Below are positions 45,721-56,234 of a stretch of DNA of 64,000 nt, piece by piece. Position 1 is the first letter of the stretch. Every line of letters begins with the position of its first letter. The stretch lies in assembly GCA_036873135.1 (NCBI GenBank), contig JAPTYO010000008.1:45302441-45366440 (forward strand), given 5' to 3'. A program made the translations under genes and the position numbers. The stretch comes from Clarkia xantiana subsp. parviflora. Lineage: Eukaryota; Streptophyta; Magnoliopsida; Myrtales; Onagraceae. The notes under the pieces are model-generated. The model was not told the origin of the DNA. It was given only the letters and a program-made list of their open reading frames with translations, and made no database searches.

Positions 45721-46661
45721 CTATCTATCAGCCCTAGCTTTGGCTTTAGCTTCCTCCTGCAGATATTCTCGAAGAACTGCCACTCTCGAGAGGTCTAGGT
45801 CGGGGCCCAAGGCCCTAAGGTCGGCCACCAATGAAGCAAAAACTGAGAGAAGCATCTGCCCGTTCGCCATGGCGGCGTCCGTTTGAAAGGCCAAGCTGAC
45901 CTTGTAAGCGGCAACAGCATTCCGCTCAAGCTCCTCGAGCTCTTCCACCCTCTTCTTCAGCTCGATGTTCTCTTCGCGCTGAGAATCCAGTTGGGCACGA
46001 AAAATTTTGGAGAAAGCAGCAGCAACAGGATATGCCTTGCCAAGCACGGCCGCCAAAACTCCACTAGCTCTCAGAGCCTCCTTGCAGGTATCGAGCTCCC
46101 CATATATGGTGCCCAAGACTCTCTGAAGGTAGGAAACCTCCCCTTCAAGGCGAGCCACCTTTTCCCGAAGGCCCTGCACTTCTTTGGCCTCCGACTCCAG
46201 GGAAGCAAGCTGCCCTTTTGAGAGAGATAACTCCTCGCCAAGGTCGATGAGCAACTGACCCACCTGCAAGAAATCGCGGTTGGCCTGGAAAGGAAAAAGT
46301 CGTCAACATAAGGTACAAATAATATGTATCGAAAAATAAGAATATGGTTCTACCTTGGACTGTCGATGCAGGAACATTCGAGTGGCGTCCTCCACTCGAT
46401 CTGTAGGGAGGCGAGGACGATCCCGGGGAGGAACAGAGGCGTTCAGCAAGTGAAGGGCCACCTCCTTGTTGGCAATGGAATGGCCCTCCTTCAGCTTGTA
46501 CTCTCCCAGAGTGGCGAGAGGGTCCCAATCGACATCTCGTGGTGGAGAGTCGGGGGCAGAATGAAGCATCCTCCAAGCAAAGGGAGGACCCTCATATCCC
46601 AAGCCTGTCTTGGCTTGAGAAGAAGAAGCCTCAGCAATACCCTTTCCCTTAGGGTCGACTT
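45721..46661 (-). CDS. D antisense gene, last two exons
   Basis: Exon 46661-46354 is entered by an acceptor TCCTCGCAG and has the motif L-H-L-L-N-A-S-V-P-P, matching L-H-L-L-A-G-S-I-P-P of C's exon 3. A donor AAG/GTAGAA and acceptor CTTTCCAG define a 69-bp intron (46285-46353). The final exon 46284-45721 encodes a long coiled coil (K-V-A-R-L-E-G-E-V, E-N-I-E-L-K-K-R-V-E-E-L) and ends at a stop. Both junctions keep the frame and no stop interrupts these exons. The intron between them sits at the same place as C's third intron. Confidence 0.7.
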
Positions 46662-46729
46662 CTGCGAGGAAAATACGTTAATAAAAATGAACTACCAAGA
46701 ACTAAGTAAGGAATCTATCAAGGCAAAAG

Positions 46730-47005
46730 TAATATCTTTATATGGTTGAATCATTTGTTGATTGATGATTAGGGATTACAATGCAATAGGTAAACTATAT
46801 ATACTAGGTGATAAGGATCACCAACTAGGACTAGCTATCCTATGTGCCCAACTTGGTGCACCAAGGTGCATACACCATGTAACATGTACTACATGATATA
46901 TGCACCATATAATAACCTTATACAATCATCTAATGACATGATAGAAGTAAATGCAAGTATAAATGACAAGATGCAATGTGAGCATATCAACTTATATACT
47001 CTATA
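46730..47005 (-). repeat. F 3' LTR (left)
   Basis: 276 bp. Identical by eye to the right LTR except for four substitutions, all in the outermost 16 bp (46730-46745). Confidence 0.9.
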
Positions 47006-50000
47006 TTCTCCCATCCTTTTCTTCTTCTTCTCTTCTTACTTGGAACACATCCTTGATTCCATATAGCTTTAGCAAAGCTAAGTGTTGACTCTTGACCAAT
47101 GCCTTGGTAAGCAAGTCAGCAAGTTGTTCCTTTGAAGGAATGTAATGGACACCTATGAATCCTTGTTGAATATGATGTCTTGTGAAGTGGCAGTCTAGCT
47201 CAATGTGCTTGGTGCGCTCATGGAACATGGGATTCTTTGCAATCTTCACAGCTGCTTGGCTATCTGTGTAGATTGGGATAGGAAGATTTACTTGTATGCC
47301 AAGTTCCTTGAGGATTCTTCCCACCCAAAGTGCCTCTTGAATTGCAACTCTTAGGCATCTATACTCTGCTTCAGCACTTGATAGGGAAATTGTGTCTTGC
47401 TTCTTTACCTTCCAGGCTATCATAGCTTCTCCTAGCTTGACACAATAAGCACTCACTGATTTCCTACTAAAAGGGCAAGCAGCCCAATCAGAATCACAAA
47501 ACAAACTCAAATTGAGCTTGTTGTTGGAAGGATAGATCAATCCTTGCCCTGGAGTGCCTTTAATGTATCTGATGACTCTTATGACTGCATCATGATGGGA
47601 CTTCTTTGGCTTGTCAACAAATTGACTGAGTCTTTGCACTGAAAAGCTAATGTCTGGCCTTGTCATGGTAAGATATAGCAACTTGCCAATGATCCTCCTA
47701 TAAGAAGTGGCATCCTCCAAGAGTGTATCATCAATGTTTGAATTAGTTGCTTTGTCATACTCATGTGTGGTGAGTTTGACATTGAACTCCATAGGGGTTT
47801 CAGCAGGCCTTGCAGCCCCTAGGCCAGCATCTTCAATGAGCTCAATTGCATACTTCCTTTGGTTGATTACAAGACCTCTATCTGACCTTGCAACTTCAAG
47901 TCCCAAAAAGTATCTCAAGTCTCCTAAGTCCTTCAATTTGAAGTGTGTTTGGAGTGTGTTCTTCAATTGATTGATCATCTTGGTGTTGGAGCCAGTGATT
48001 AGAAGATCATCAACATAGGTGAGAAGAAAAACTTTGTCATCACCTTGTATCTTGGTGAACAAGGAATGATCTGAGGCACATTGTTTGTAACCATTCTTCA
48101 ATAAGGTTTGAGTGATCTTGATGTTCCATTGTCTTGAAGCTTGTTTGAGACCATATAGGGACTTGTTGAGCTTGCACACAAGTTTGGGATATCCCTCAAG
48201 AGACTTGGAATGATTAAAACCTTGGGGAAAGTCCATATACACTTCTTCATTTAGATCACCTTGAAGAAATGCATTGTTTACATCCATGTGGTACAATCCC
48301 CATGATTTGGAAGCTGCCAAAGCTAATATGATCCTCACTGTGTCCATTTTGACTACAGGGGAGAATGTCTCATTGAAATCAGTCCCTTCAATTTGAGTGA
48401 ATCCCTTGGCAACCAATCTTGCTTTGTATCTTTCAATGGAACCATCAGAATTGTATTTGACCTTAAATACCCATTTGCAACCAATTGAAGATTTGCCTTG
48501 TGGGAGTTCTATTAGCTCCCAAGTGTTGTTGTTTTGAAGTGCTTGCATTTCCTCCTTCATGGCCAAGATCCATTTTGGGTCTTTGATTGCTTGTTTATAG
48601 GTGGTTGGCTCTTTGATCTTGTCAAGAGCAGCCAAGAAGCATTTGTATTGTGGACCCAAGTTGTCATAGGAGACATACTTCTCCATTCCAAAGATAGCAT
48701 TTGAACTTGATCTTTGTTTGAGTTCAGCAAGCCTTGCACTTCTCCTAGCAGGTGGTGGGTGTAGTTGTGCAATTCTAAGACTCCTTCTCAGATTGGAAGG
48801 TTGGGGTGCTTCTTCTTCAATTGGTTGTTGAGGTGGTTGATCCTCAATTGGAGGTGCTTGATCATCCATTTGAGGTGTGAGAACCTCAATGGGAGGAGAG
48901 TTGGTTGATATATCCATGTCAAAATGAAAAGGATTCTCAGGTGGGAAATCCTCAAGTGGTTGCTTGACTCCCAAGCAAGATGGAATAAGAGCCTTTAGAG
49001 CATCCTTAGACATGCTAAAGGGGAAAATATCCTCATGGAAATGAACATCCCTTGATACATGAAACACTGAGTTTGAAATGTTCATCACAAGGTATCCTTT
49101 TTGAGATGTTGAATATCCCATTAGGATGCATGGTTCAGCCCTTGGACTAAACTTGTCATGGTTGTTCAATTTGGTTGAAAAACATAGACAACCTATAGTT
49201 CTCAAGTGATGAAGGGAAGGAGTTTTTCCATATAACACTTCAATAGGTGACTTGAACTTCAAGATAGAGGTGGGAAGCCTATTGAGTAAGTAACAAGCAT
49301 TGAGTATGCAATACCCCCAATGCCTCAAAGGCATGGATGCTTGAAATCTTATAGCTCTAGCAATGTTGAGGATGTCCCTATGTTTGCGTTCCACCCTTCC
49401 ATTTTGTTGTGGTGTATGCACACAGCTTGTTTGATGAAGAATGCCAAATTGAAGAAGCAAACCTTTGCAAATAGAATTGATGAACTCAGTCCCATTATCA
49501 CTCCTCAAAGTTTTGACCATTGTTCCAAATTGATTCCTCACCATGATTAGGAAATTCTTGATGTGCAAGAAAGTATCACTTTTGTGCCTCATCAAGTAAA
49601 CCCAAGTTGCCCTTGAGTGATCATCAACAATGGTCAAGAAGTATTGATTGTTCTTGAAGGTTGGCACTTTGTAAGGACCCCATAAATCCTTGTGAACCAA
49701 ATCAAAGGGCTTTGAAGCAATAGAATCACTGGTTGGAAAAGAAAATCTAGATTGTTTTGCAAGAGGACAAATAGTGCATTGTTTGACACAACCATAAGTC
49801 TTATTCAAGCCTAAAACATCCAAGTGATTCAAATATTGTTCAGAGACATGGCCCAAATGCCTATGCCATCTCAATACTTCGTCCTTATTCTCCAAGCAAG
49901 CAGCTGCTAACTTCCTTGGGCTTGAAGGCACCACATCCTTCAAAGTATATAGTCCTCTATTCCATTCCCCAATCACCATGGACTTGCCACTCTGGCCCTG

Positions 50001-51473
50001 AAGTAACACATGATCACAAGTAAAGATCACTTTGCAATTTAACTGGCTAGGTAACCTAGATACAGAGATCAGATTGAACTTGAAGTCAGGGACCAAGAGT
50101 ATGTTGGTCAAGGTAAATCCACTTGAGAAAGAACAAGAACCAACATGAGTCACTTTGCATTTGTGACCATTTGGCAAGTGCACATATTGGTGATCTGAAT
50201 CACTTTTCTTCAAATCATGTAGCCACTCAACTTGATGAGTGATGTGGTTAGTAGCACCTGAGTCAACTATCCAAACCATAGAATCACTAGATATACCTGC
50301 CATGTTGACATGAGCTTGATCCATATCCTCAAAGCTTAGGGGTGTATGATCAAAGTGATCATTATGGGCAGCAACATGTTGGATTCTTTTGTCAGCTGTG
50401 CCATGAAATATCCTTTTGTCCTTGGCTGCCACATGCTCAATTGTGCTTGAGTTGCCACCTTCTTCAACAATGTTGGCTGAATTCCAATTCCTCTTAGGAG
50501 CATTTGGATTGGTTTGATGAATTGGGTGATCATATGGGTAGCCATGTTTGATGTAGCAATTGTCTTCAATGTGACCTCTCTTGCCACAATAGTTGCAAGT
50601 ATTGAGTGGTCTCTGACTTGAAGGATTGAAGTTGCCTCTTCCAAAGCCATTTCCTCTTCCAATGCCATTGCCATTGCCTCTAGCAAAGCCTCTACCCCTT
50701 GCATATCCTCTTCCATTGCCTCTACCACCACCATAGGATGGATGCTTTCCAGTGAACAAGGCAGTTGCCTCACCCACATCACCAATGGAACCAGAGATGG
50801 TCCTTTGGCTTTCTTCTTGTACCAATACAGAGAAGGCAATGCTAAGGGAAGGAAGTGGTTGTCTCATAAGTAAGGTGCTCCTAATGTGTCCATAGGAGTC
50901 ATTCAGTCCCAGAAGAAATGCCATCAACTTTTGCTTCTCCTTGTGTTCATTGACAATGGCAATGTCTCCAGCACATTGAAGATCCAAATCATCAATGGAA
51001 GCAAGGGCATCCCAGAGTTGCTTCATTTTGGCAAAGTACTCAGTGATAGAGAGCACACCTTGAGATGTTTGATAAATCTCCCTTGTTAATTGAAAGATTT
51101 GTGTGCCATCCACTTTATCAAACATCTCCTTCAAGTCATTCCAAATAGAAGAAGCAGTTGTGTTGTAGACCAAACCATTCACCAAATCTTTGGCCACAGT
51201 GTTCCTCAACCATGCCTTGACAATTGCATTTGCCCTATCCCATTTCACTCTATCATTGACATCAACATCCAATCTTGTGAATGTGCCATCTATAAAACCA
51301 AGCTTGTTCTTCACCAACAAGCCTTCCCTGATTGATGTGCTCCAAACATGATAGTTGGAGGTTCCTTGTAGTTGGAAAGGGATGAGCATATGGCCAGTGG
51401 TGTCTGAGGGGTGTATGTAAAGGGGGTCATCAACATTGGTTTCTTGAGCCATTTTGTAACTCAGATAACACAA
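47001..51473 (-). CDS. F Gag-Pol polyprotein, intact copia type
   Basis: 1490 codons without a break. The likely start is the second Met (residue 8, 51452). Domains in order: copia-type Gag (about 30-240); Gly/Arg-rich tract (248-282); zinc knuckle C-x2-C-x4-H-x4-C (293-306); aspartic protease D404-S-G-A; GAG-pre-integrase W-H-R-H-L-G-H (536-542); integrase core with Asp596, Asp659 (R-S-D-N-G) and Glu695; Pro-rich linker (850-900); RT (about 985-1230) with Y-V-D-D at 1153-1156; RNase H with C-D-S-D-W and S-S-A-E-A-E-Y near the end. The order PR-INT-RT-RNase H is the copia order. The stop codon lies inside the first bases of the 3' LTR and the polypurine tract is coding. Shadow frames on the other strand have no support. 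Confidence 0.95.
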   Translation of the reverse strand: MCYLSYKMAQETNVDDPLYIHPSDTTGHMLIPFQLQGTSNYHVWSTSIREGLLVKNKLGFIDGTFTRLDVDVNDRVKWDRANAIVKAWLRNTVAKDLVNGLVYNTTASSIWNDLKEMFDKVDGTQIFQLTREIYQTSQGVLSITEYFAKMKQLWDALASIDDLDLQCAGDIAIVNEHKEKQKLMAFLLGLNDSYGHIRSTLLMRQPLPSLSIAFSVLVQEESQRTISGSIGDVGEATALFTGKHPSYGGGRGNGRGYARGRGFARGNGNGIGRGNGFGRGNFNPSSQRPLNTCNYCGKRGHIEDNCYIKHGYPYDHPIHQTNPNAPKRNWNSANIVEEGGNSSTIEHVAAKDKRIFHGTADKRIQHVAAHNDHFDHTPLSFEDMDQAHVNMAGISSDSMVWIVDSGATNHITHQVEWLHDLKKSDSDHQYVHLPNGHKCKVTHVGSCSFSSGFTLTNILLVPDFKFNLISVSRLPSQLNCKVIFTCDHVLLQGQSGKSMVIGEWNRGLYTLKDVVPSSPRKLAAACLENKDEVLRWHRHLGHVSEQYLNHLDVLGLNKTYGCVKQCTICPLAKQSRFSFPTSDSIASKPFDLVHKDLWGPYKVPTFKNNQYFLTIVDDHSRATWVYLMRHKSDTFLHIKNFLIMVRNQFGTMVKTLRSDNGTEFINSICKGLLLQFGILHQTSCVHTPQQNGRVERKHRDILNIARAIRFQASMPLRHWGYCILNACYLLNRLPTSILKFKSPIEVLYGKTPSLHHLRTIGCLCFSTKLNNHDKFSPRAEPCILMGYSTSQKGYLVMNISNSVFHVSRDVHFHEDIFPFSMSKDALKALIPSCLGVKQPLEDFPPENPFHFDMDISTNSPPIEVLTPQMDDQAPPIEDQPPQQPIEEEAPQPSNLRRSLRIAQLHPPPARRSARLAELKQRSSSNAIFGMEKYVSYDNLGPQYKCFLAALDKIKEPTTYKQAIKDPKWILAMKEEMQALQNNNTWELIELPQGKSSIGCKWVFKVKYNSDGSIERYKARLVAKGFTQIEGTDFNETFSPVVKMDTVRIILALAASKSWGLYHMDVNNAFLQGDLNEEVYMDFPQGFNHSKSLEGYPKLVCKLNKSLYGLKQASRQWNIKITQTLLKNGYKQCASDHSLFTKIQGDDKVFLLTYVDDLLITGSNTKMINQLKNTLQTHFKLKDLGDLRYFLGLEVARSDRGLVINQRKYAIELIEDAGLGAARPAETPMEFNVKLTTHEYDKATNSNIDDTLLEDATSYRRIIGKLLYLTMTRPDISFSVQRLSQFVDKPKKSHHDAVIRVIRYIKGTPGQGLIYPSNNKLNLSLFCDSDWAACPFSRKSVSAYCVKLGEAMIAWKVKKQDTISLSSAEAEYRCLRVAIQEALWVGRILKELGIQVNLPIPIYTDSQAAVKIAKNPMFHERTKHIELDCHFTRHHIQQGFIGVHYIPSKEQLADLLTKALVKSQHLALLKLYGIKDVFQVRREEEEKDGRI
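47006..47030 (-). other. F polypurine tract, inside the coding frame
   Basis: On the minus strand GAAGAAAAGGATGGGAGAA runs straight into the LTR start TATAG; it codes for the acidic C-terminus of the polyprotein. Confidence 0.75.
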
Positions 51474-52190
51474 GTAGGTATGGAATGTGAATAATAGGAA
51501 TCCAAATCCAAGAAATCAGCTGCCACAATCCAATCAAAATCGCATACACAAGTTGCACTACAAACAAAAGTAGTACACCAAGGTTGTTGATAGTAGGACA
51601 AAATCCAGCTCACCCTATGAGATTGCTTGTACAATTCCGCAAAAAGATTTGTGACTTTCAAAGCTTGAAATTCAACAGAAATGGATTAGAAACCATTCTC
51701 CATTGATGAAAGCTCAGAATTCTTGAAGATATGAACACAAAGCACAAGGTAGGCACAAATGCTCCTCAGCCGAGCAATGTGTAGATAAGGGAAATCAAGC
51801 AATGAAATTCCAGGTATCAAGCAAGGGGCGCAGCTGAAACATGTTCAAAATCCATATCCAAATGTAGAGAAACAAAGCAAACTCCAGGAAATAGCAATAT
51901 CAAACACGCAATCAGCTCAACAAGGCTGAATTCTTCAAGAACAAGCAAACTAGTACTAAGTCATCTTGGCTATGCTTAGTCTAGGTGCAGATCTACTTTA
52001 TGCGTGTTGAGTTCTTGAAATTCCACTTACTATATGTCCATTCTTAAGTAAGAAATGGATTGTTGAAGTAGAAAAGATGATCCACGAAGCTGAAGTTGCA
52101 AATCCACACTTGAACAAGGTGAATGTTAAAGCAAAACTTTGAAGAAACTTGGTCTTCTTTAGCTTTGTGGTTGTGCCGCCATTTGAGGTG
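51474..52190 (-). other. F 5' untranslated leader
   Basis: About 0.7 kb between binding site and start codon. No convincing frame; the one 66-codon frame at 51461-51661 has no recognisable content. Confidence 0.6.
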
Positions 52191-52202
52191 GCTCTGATAC
52201 CA
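52191..52202 (-). other. F primer-binding site
   Basis: TGGTATCAGAGC on the minus strand, immediately next to the 5' LTR; complement of initiator tRNA-Met. Confidence 0.85.
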
Positions 52203-52478
52203 TAATAGCTTTAGAAGTTTGAATCATTTGTTGATTGATGATTAGGGATTACAATGCAATAGGTAAACTATATATACTAGGTGATAAGGATCACCAACTA
52301 GGACTAGCTATCCTATGTGCCCAACTTGGTGCACCAAGGTGCATACACCATGTAACATGTACTACATGATATATGCACCATATAATAACCTTATACAATC
52401 ATCTAATGACATGATAGAAGTAAATGCAAGTATAAATGACAAGATGCAATGTGAGCATATCAACTTATATACTCTATA
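52203..52478 (-). repeat. F 5' LTR (right)
   Basis: 276 bp, same length as the left copy. Confidence 0.9.
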
Positions 52479-52490
52479 AAAAGTCTGTAC

Positions 52491-53655
52491 CAGAAGGGGG
52501 CAAGGGACAAGTGGGCGTCGGATCGACCCCAGAAGTAACCTCTTGAAATGAGGAGACTGGAGTGGCGGTGGTGATCTTCACTTTCTTCGAAGTAGTGGCG
52601 CCTGCCCTCCTAGCGGGTCTCTTGGTCCTTTTCTTCGAGGACTTTGGCTGTTCTTCTACGGCCGGGTGGGTGGCTTCTTCCTGTTCAGAAGAGTCGACCA
52701 CCATGTCAGGCGAAGCCCCCTCCAAAGTAGGTTGGGCGTCCTCCATGGATAGAGGTTCCGAAGTGGCTCTAGTTTCACTTCTACTTCTTGCTGCCTCGCC
52801 AGCAAGGGGCACTCCAATCGCCGCCTGCTTATCAAAAAGCCTTGTAAATAGACCTATAGAAAGCAAAAGGAAGGATTCAAGAAACGACTAAAGATAGAAA
52901 GAAAAAAGGATTACCCAGTTTATAGGAGGATCCTCGAGGCAGAGAGGAATGGAAGCATTGATAAGGGCCTGTTCCGAGGTATCGGATATCGACTTCCAAG
53001 GAAGAAAATCGGGAGAAAATATGGTGGCATGAATCTTATAGACCGTGTCGACTTCCTCCAGAGTTAATCCTTGAAGATTTGGGGCACGATCCGTACCCAA
53101 AGGAGGAAGCAGATGCCACGGGACGCTTACTCGACATAAGAAGTAATGATTCTTCCAATTGGCGTTTTTCGATTTAATGTTGCAAACCAACTGTGGGGCA
53201 GACTCCCAATCAAGATCGCTGCCAGTAGGCCAACGACTCCAGAAATTTTAGGTGCCATGAGGCATACGTTGTAGTTGGTAGAAGCTGCGTAAAACCCTCA
53301 AAGAATACTTCCACTTATAGGTGAAACACAAACAACGAAAACCCACCCAATAACGGAGGGCATTCTCAGTAAATTGGCAAGGATGGATGCGATAATGCTC
53401 GCAGAGTTCCATCAAGTCGCCACAAAAAGGAAATCTCAGTCCCGCCTCGAGATGACCCACGAAGACCGCCACTTCTCCCTTTTGGGGAAAATATTTTGGT
53501 CCCGGGGGACCAGGGTATCGAGGATGTTCATCATCGCTCAGATTACCCAAAGCCACGGCCTTCATGAAGCCATGGCTAGTCAATTTACTAACCTTAGGAG
53601 AAGGAGGGGAGGGAACGAAATCTTCAAGATTACCTTCAGGAATGGGGACAGCCAT
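52491..53655 (-). CDS. D antisense gene, first exons
   Basis: From the ATG at 53655 (TATA box at 53858-53865) the exon runs to 52916, with one in-frame TAA at 53248-53250. It matches C's exon 2 block by block: G-E-V-A-V-F-V, G-L-R-F-P-F-C-G-D-L-M-E-L, H-P-C-Q-F-T and, past the stop, N-W-K-N-H-Y-F-L. A 91-bp intron (52915-52825) begins after the same W codon as in C. The next exon (52824-52491) is Glu/Pro-rich with a K-K-R-T-K-R-P-A-R-R basic patch and ends at donor CTG/GTACAG (GT at 52490-52489). That intron would be about 75 bp without F; its phase-1 donor fits the two-base start of the exon at 46661. Confidence 0.7.
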
Positions 53656-53857
53656 CGGAGTTCTAGAGAGAGAATGAAGGAACGAAGCTTCTCGCTGAGG
53701 ATCGGAGGGACCTGCGGTGGCAATTCCGATCAAAATCCTCTCTTCAGGCGTACAAGGACGAGGAGAATTAGGGTTTATAAAGAAGGCACTATATTGATTC
53801 GCCAGGATTGGAGAGAAGACGAAGGTGAAAGGTGAAAAGTGAAAGTAAAAAGGGGGG

Positions 53858-53865
53858 TATTTATA
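53858..53865 (-). promoter_or_regulatory. TATA box of D's antisense gene
   Basis: TATAAATA on the minus strand about 200 bp before the ATG at 53655, followed by a CT-rich leader, and about 340 bp from the 3' LTR. The same relative placement is seen in C. Confidence 0.6.
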
Positions 53866-54201
53866 GAAGAACTCCCTCGCTGGGATAACTTCCTTGCGAA
53901 GCCTTATCAAGGTCAGCCATTCATTGGTTCTTCATCTGACAACATGACCGTTAGCCTACACCTGTAGAGCCATTGAGAGGGTGACTTCCCAGCTTCCCTA
54001 GGAGATCTCTGCATGCCAAAACCATCTCTTCTCCAAACGGATAGAAATCCTAATCCCGAGGAGGGCCTCTTCAACTTCTGGAAAGTCTGGAAAATCTACA
54101 AGTCCTGAGAATTAGATTATCTCGCCACAAAATGGGGCTTTACTCGACTCAAGCCTTCGCCTTAAGTATATGAAGCTGACAACTCGAGTCTCAGGGGAAA
54201 G
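53866..54201. other. D spacer to 3' LTR, with polypurine tract
   Basis: Non-coding upstream region of the antisense gene. The last bases, CTCAGGGGAAAG (about 54190-54201), form the polypurine tract of D. Confidence 0.6.
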
Positions 54202-55049
54202 TATTGGGTTATAAATAAACCCGACTATGTATGTACGTTCTTAGTCTATGGTGATTTCCTACATGTGACAGGCCGAGTACGCTTTCAGGGCGAGGAGAAG
54301 AAGTCGACGACCTTTCTTGTTTATTCCAACCATTTTGAGATAAAAGGTCGACTACCGATCATGAAGAAGTCGACTTCAAAAGAATGACTGGTCGACTATG
54401 GAGACTTAGAGACTCTTCCAGAGGACAGGTGGCGACCTGCTTCCCACCGTCTCCAAAGGAAAACCTTCCCTCGAAGTAAAGACAGGTGGCGACCTGCTTC
54501 CCACCGTCTCCAAGGGAAAACCTTCCCCCGAAGTAAAGGTGAGGTGACAACCTACTTGTCACTATCTTCAGAGGAAACCTTCCTCCGGAAGTAAACACAG
54601 GTGGCGACCTGCTTCAACCGTCATCAGAGGAAACCTTCCTCTAGAAGTAAAGACAGGTGGTGACCTGTTTAAACACCTACTAAAGGAAACCATCCCAGTT
54701 AAGTAAAGATGAGGTGGCGACCTACTTGTCACCTGCTTGACCGATTCTGAAGAGAAACCCCCAATGAGGGTAAACCGCCATATAAAATCGGTAACTTATC
54801 CCTATAAATAGGGAATATTTCTATTTTACTTCATACATTCAATCTGCTCTGAATACTTATATATTATACTCTCAAATACATTACTAACTTAAGCTTCGGA
54901 GTGGAATCAGGGGCCATCCCCACCCCTTTTTAGGTGCTCGACCTTAAAACTCTCCCGGAGGAAGTCAAGTCCTCGAGAGAGCTACGTCCAAGACGAAGCC
55001 TAGAAGTCCATTCCGTGAAGTTTGTGGCCACGTCATTTTGATCCCAACA
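54202..55049 (+). repeat. D 3' LTR
   Basis: 848 bp. Starts TATTGGG instead of TGTTGGG (one change in the first two bases), ends CCCAACA; carries the same 53-57 bp repeats (about 54425-54745) and TATA box as the 5' LTR. Confidence 0.9.
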
Positions 55050-55054
55050 GGCGT

Positions 55055-55105
55055 CGTAATTATTAGCCCATAATATGTATAGTTTACCTAATGAACTTGG
55101 GTAAA
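55055..55105 (+). repeat. E leader, unit 3, last part
   Basis: Continues the leader after D's target duplication up to the third LTR. Confidence 0.7.
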
Positions 55106-55628
55106 TGTCACATTAGGGTAATTGGGCTAGACCCAAATCCCAATTGACATGGGAGGCCCAAAATTGGGCCTCCCCAATTACATAGGCCGGCCGAAATATA
55201 GAGAGGGGGTAAAGTAGACTTTTGTCCACTTTACTCCTCCTATAAATAAGAGGTGTAAGGGAAATTTTAGGGTTAATCATAATTCTCTCACAAGAGAGTT
55301 TTAGAGAGAAAAACCCTCCTCCCACACCAAGTGTTTCGACCGAACCACATATTCCACCAAGGGTGTGCCAAATTTCTTTCGAGCAAACTCTCCAGAGATC
55401 TGTCCCCATGCCAAGAATCGATCAGAGTCTTTGCTGTGGAGTTGCACCACGTAGGGCTTCTTTAACAAGAATCTCTACGGGTCCGACCGGAGGATCGCGA
55501 ACTCCCTCGAGCAAGGATCTTGGACTACGGTTACTCTTGAGGTATGTGTAAACTTTCCGCTGCGTAATTGATATTACTAACACATACCATGTTTAAGTTC
55601 CGTAGTGATTACTCCCCGTAATCTAACA
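55106..55628 (+). repeat. E LTR copy 3
   Basis: About 523 bp, same ends as copies 1 and 2, followed by TGGTATCAGAG at 55630-55640. After the binding site about 130 bp present in units 1 and 2 are missing, joined at a shared cttggttaa-like motif. Confidence 0.55.
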
Positions 55629-55640
55629 GTGGTATCAGAG

Positions 55641-56191
55641 TCTTGGTTAATTTGATGTTCATGATCTTCAAGAAAAAGGTAATATTTATCAAAATCAAAC
55701 ATTGGATTGTAGTTCTTATTAAAATTTGATCTTAAAATTTGACCACTTGTTCCCAATTTCATGTTTATGGCCGAAAACCCTATTGAATTTAGAACGTAAA
55801 ATTTTTAATTTCTAAGTCACCAAGGATAAAATTTCGGCCAGATTTTAAAATAATATTGTTTGCCATATTTCAATTTTCAATTAAGATAACAATATATCTA
55901 TAATTGAGAACATTATGATTGATTCACAATAATATATAGAAACATATATCACTATCAATATATCTAAATATTTAAATAGGGTTATAGATATTATTGATAG
56001 AATTAGTTACCTAAAAGATTGAGAAAATATATTATCATTTATTTGTTTCCCTATTAAAGATGTTGACAATAAATAAAATGTATTATATATATGTAAACTG
56101 AAATTATATATATACATATATATATTGTTGATTGATTTTGTCTTATAGATAGAATCTTGGCAATAAATATGTATGTATTTAATTAGTGCCG

Positions 56192-56234
<43 letters not shown>

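Larger units (their letters stand above)
46730..52478 (-). mobile_element. Element F, intact copia retrotransposon in an intron of D's antisense gene
   Basis: 5749 bp with target duplication aaaag (46725-46729 and 52479-52483), two 276-bp LTRs, an initiator-tRNA-Met-type binding site, a polypurine tract and one unbroken Gag-Pol frame. Termini are TATAG...TATTA on the element's own strand rather than TG...CA; the class TA...TA is a known rarity among plant copia elements. It is the only element here that looks potentially autonomous. Confidence 0.9.
41219..55049 (+). mobile_element. Element D, non-autonomous Tat-type gypsy element with antisense gene
   Basis: LTRs 41219-42067 and 54202-55049 with target duplication ggcgt (41214-41218 and 55050-55054). 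The plus strand carries gag and protease only; RT and integrase are missing. The minus strand, towards the 3' LTR, carries a multi-exon gene homologous to C's antisense gene. Copia element F (46730-52478) sits in one of its introns; without F, D is about 8.1 kb. Confidence 0.9.
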
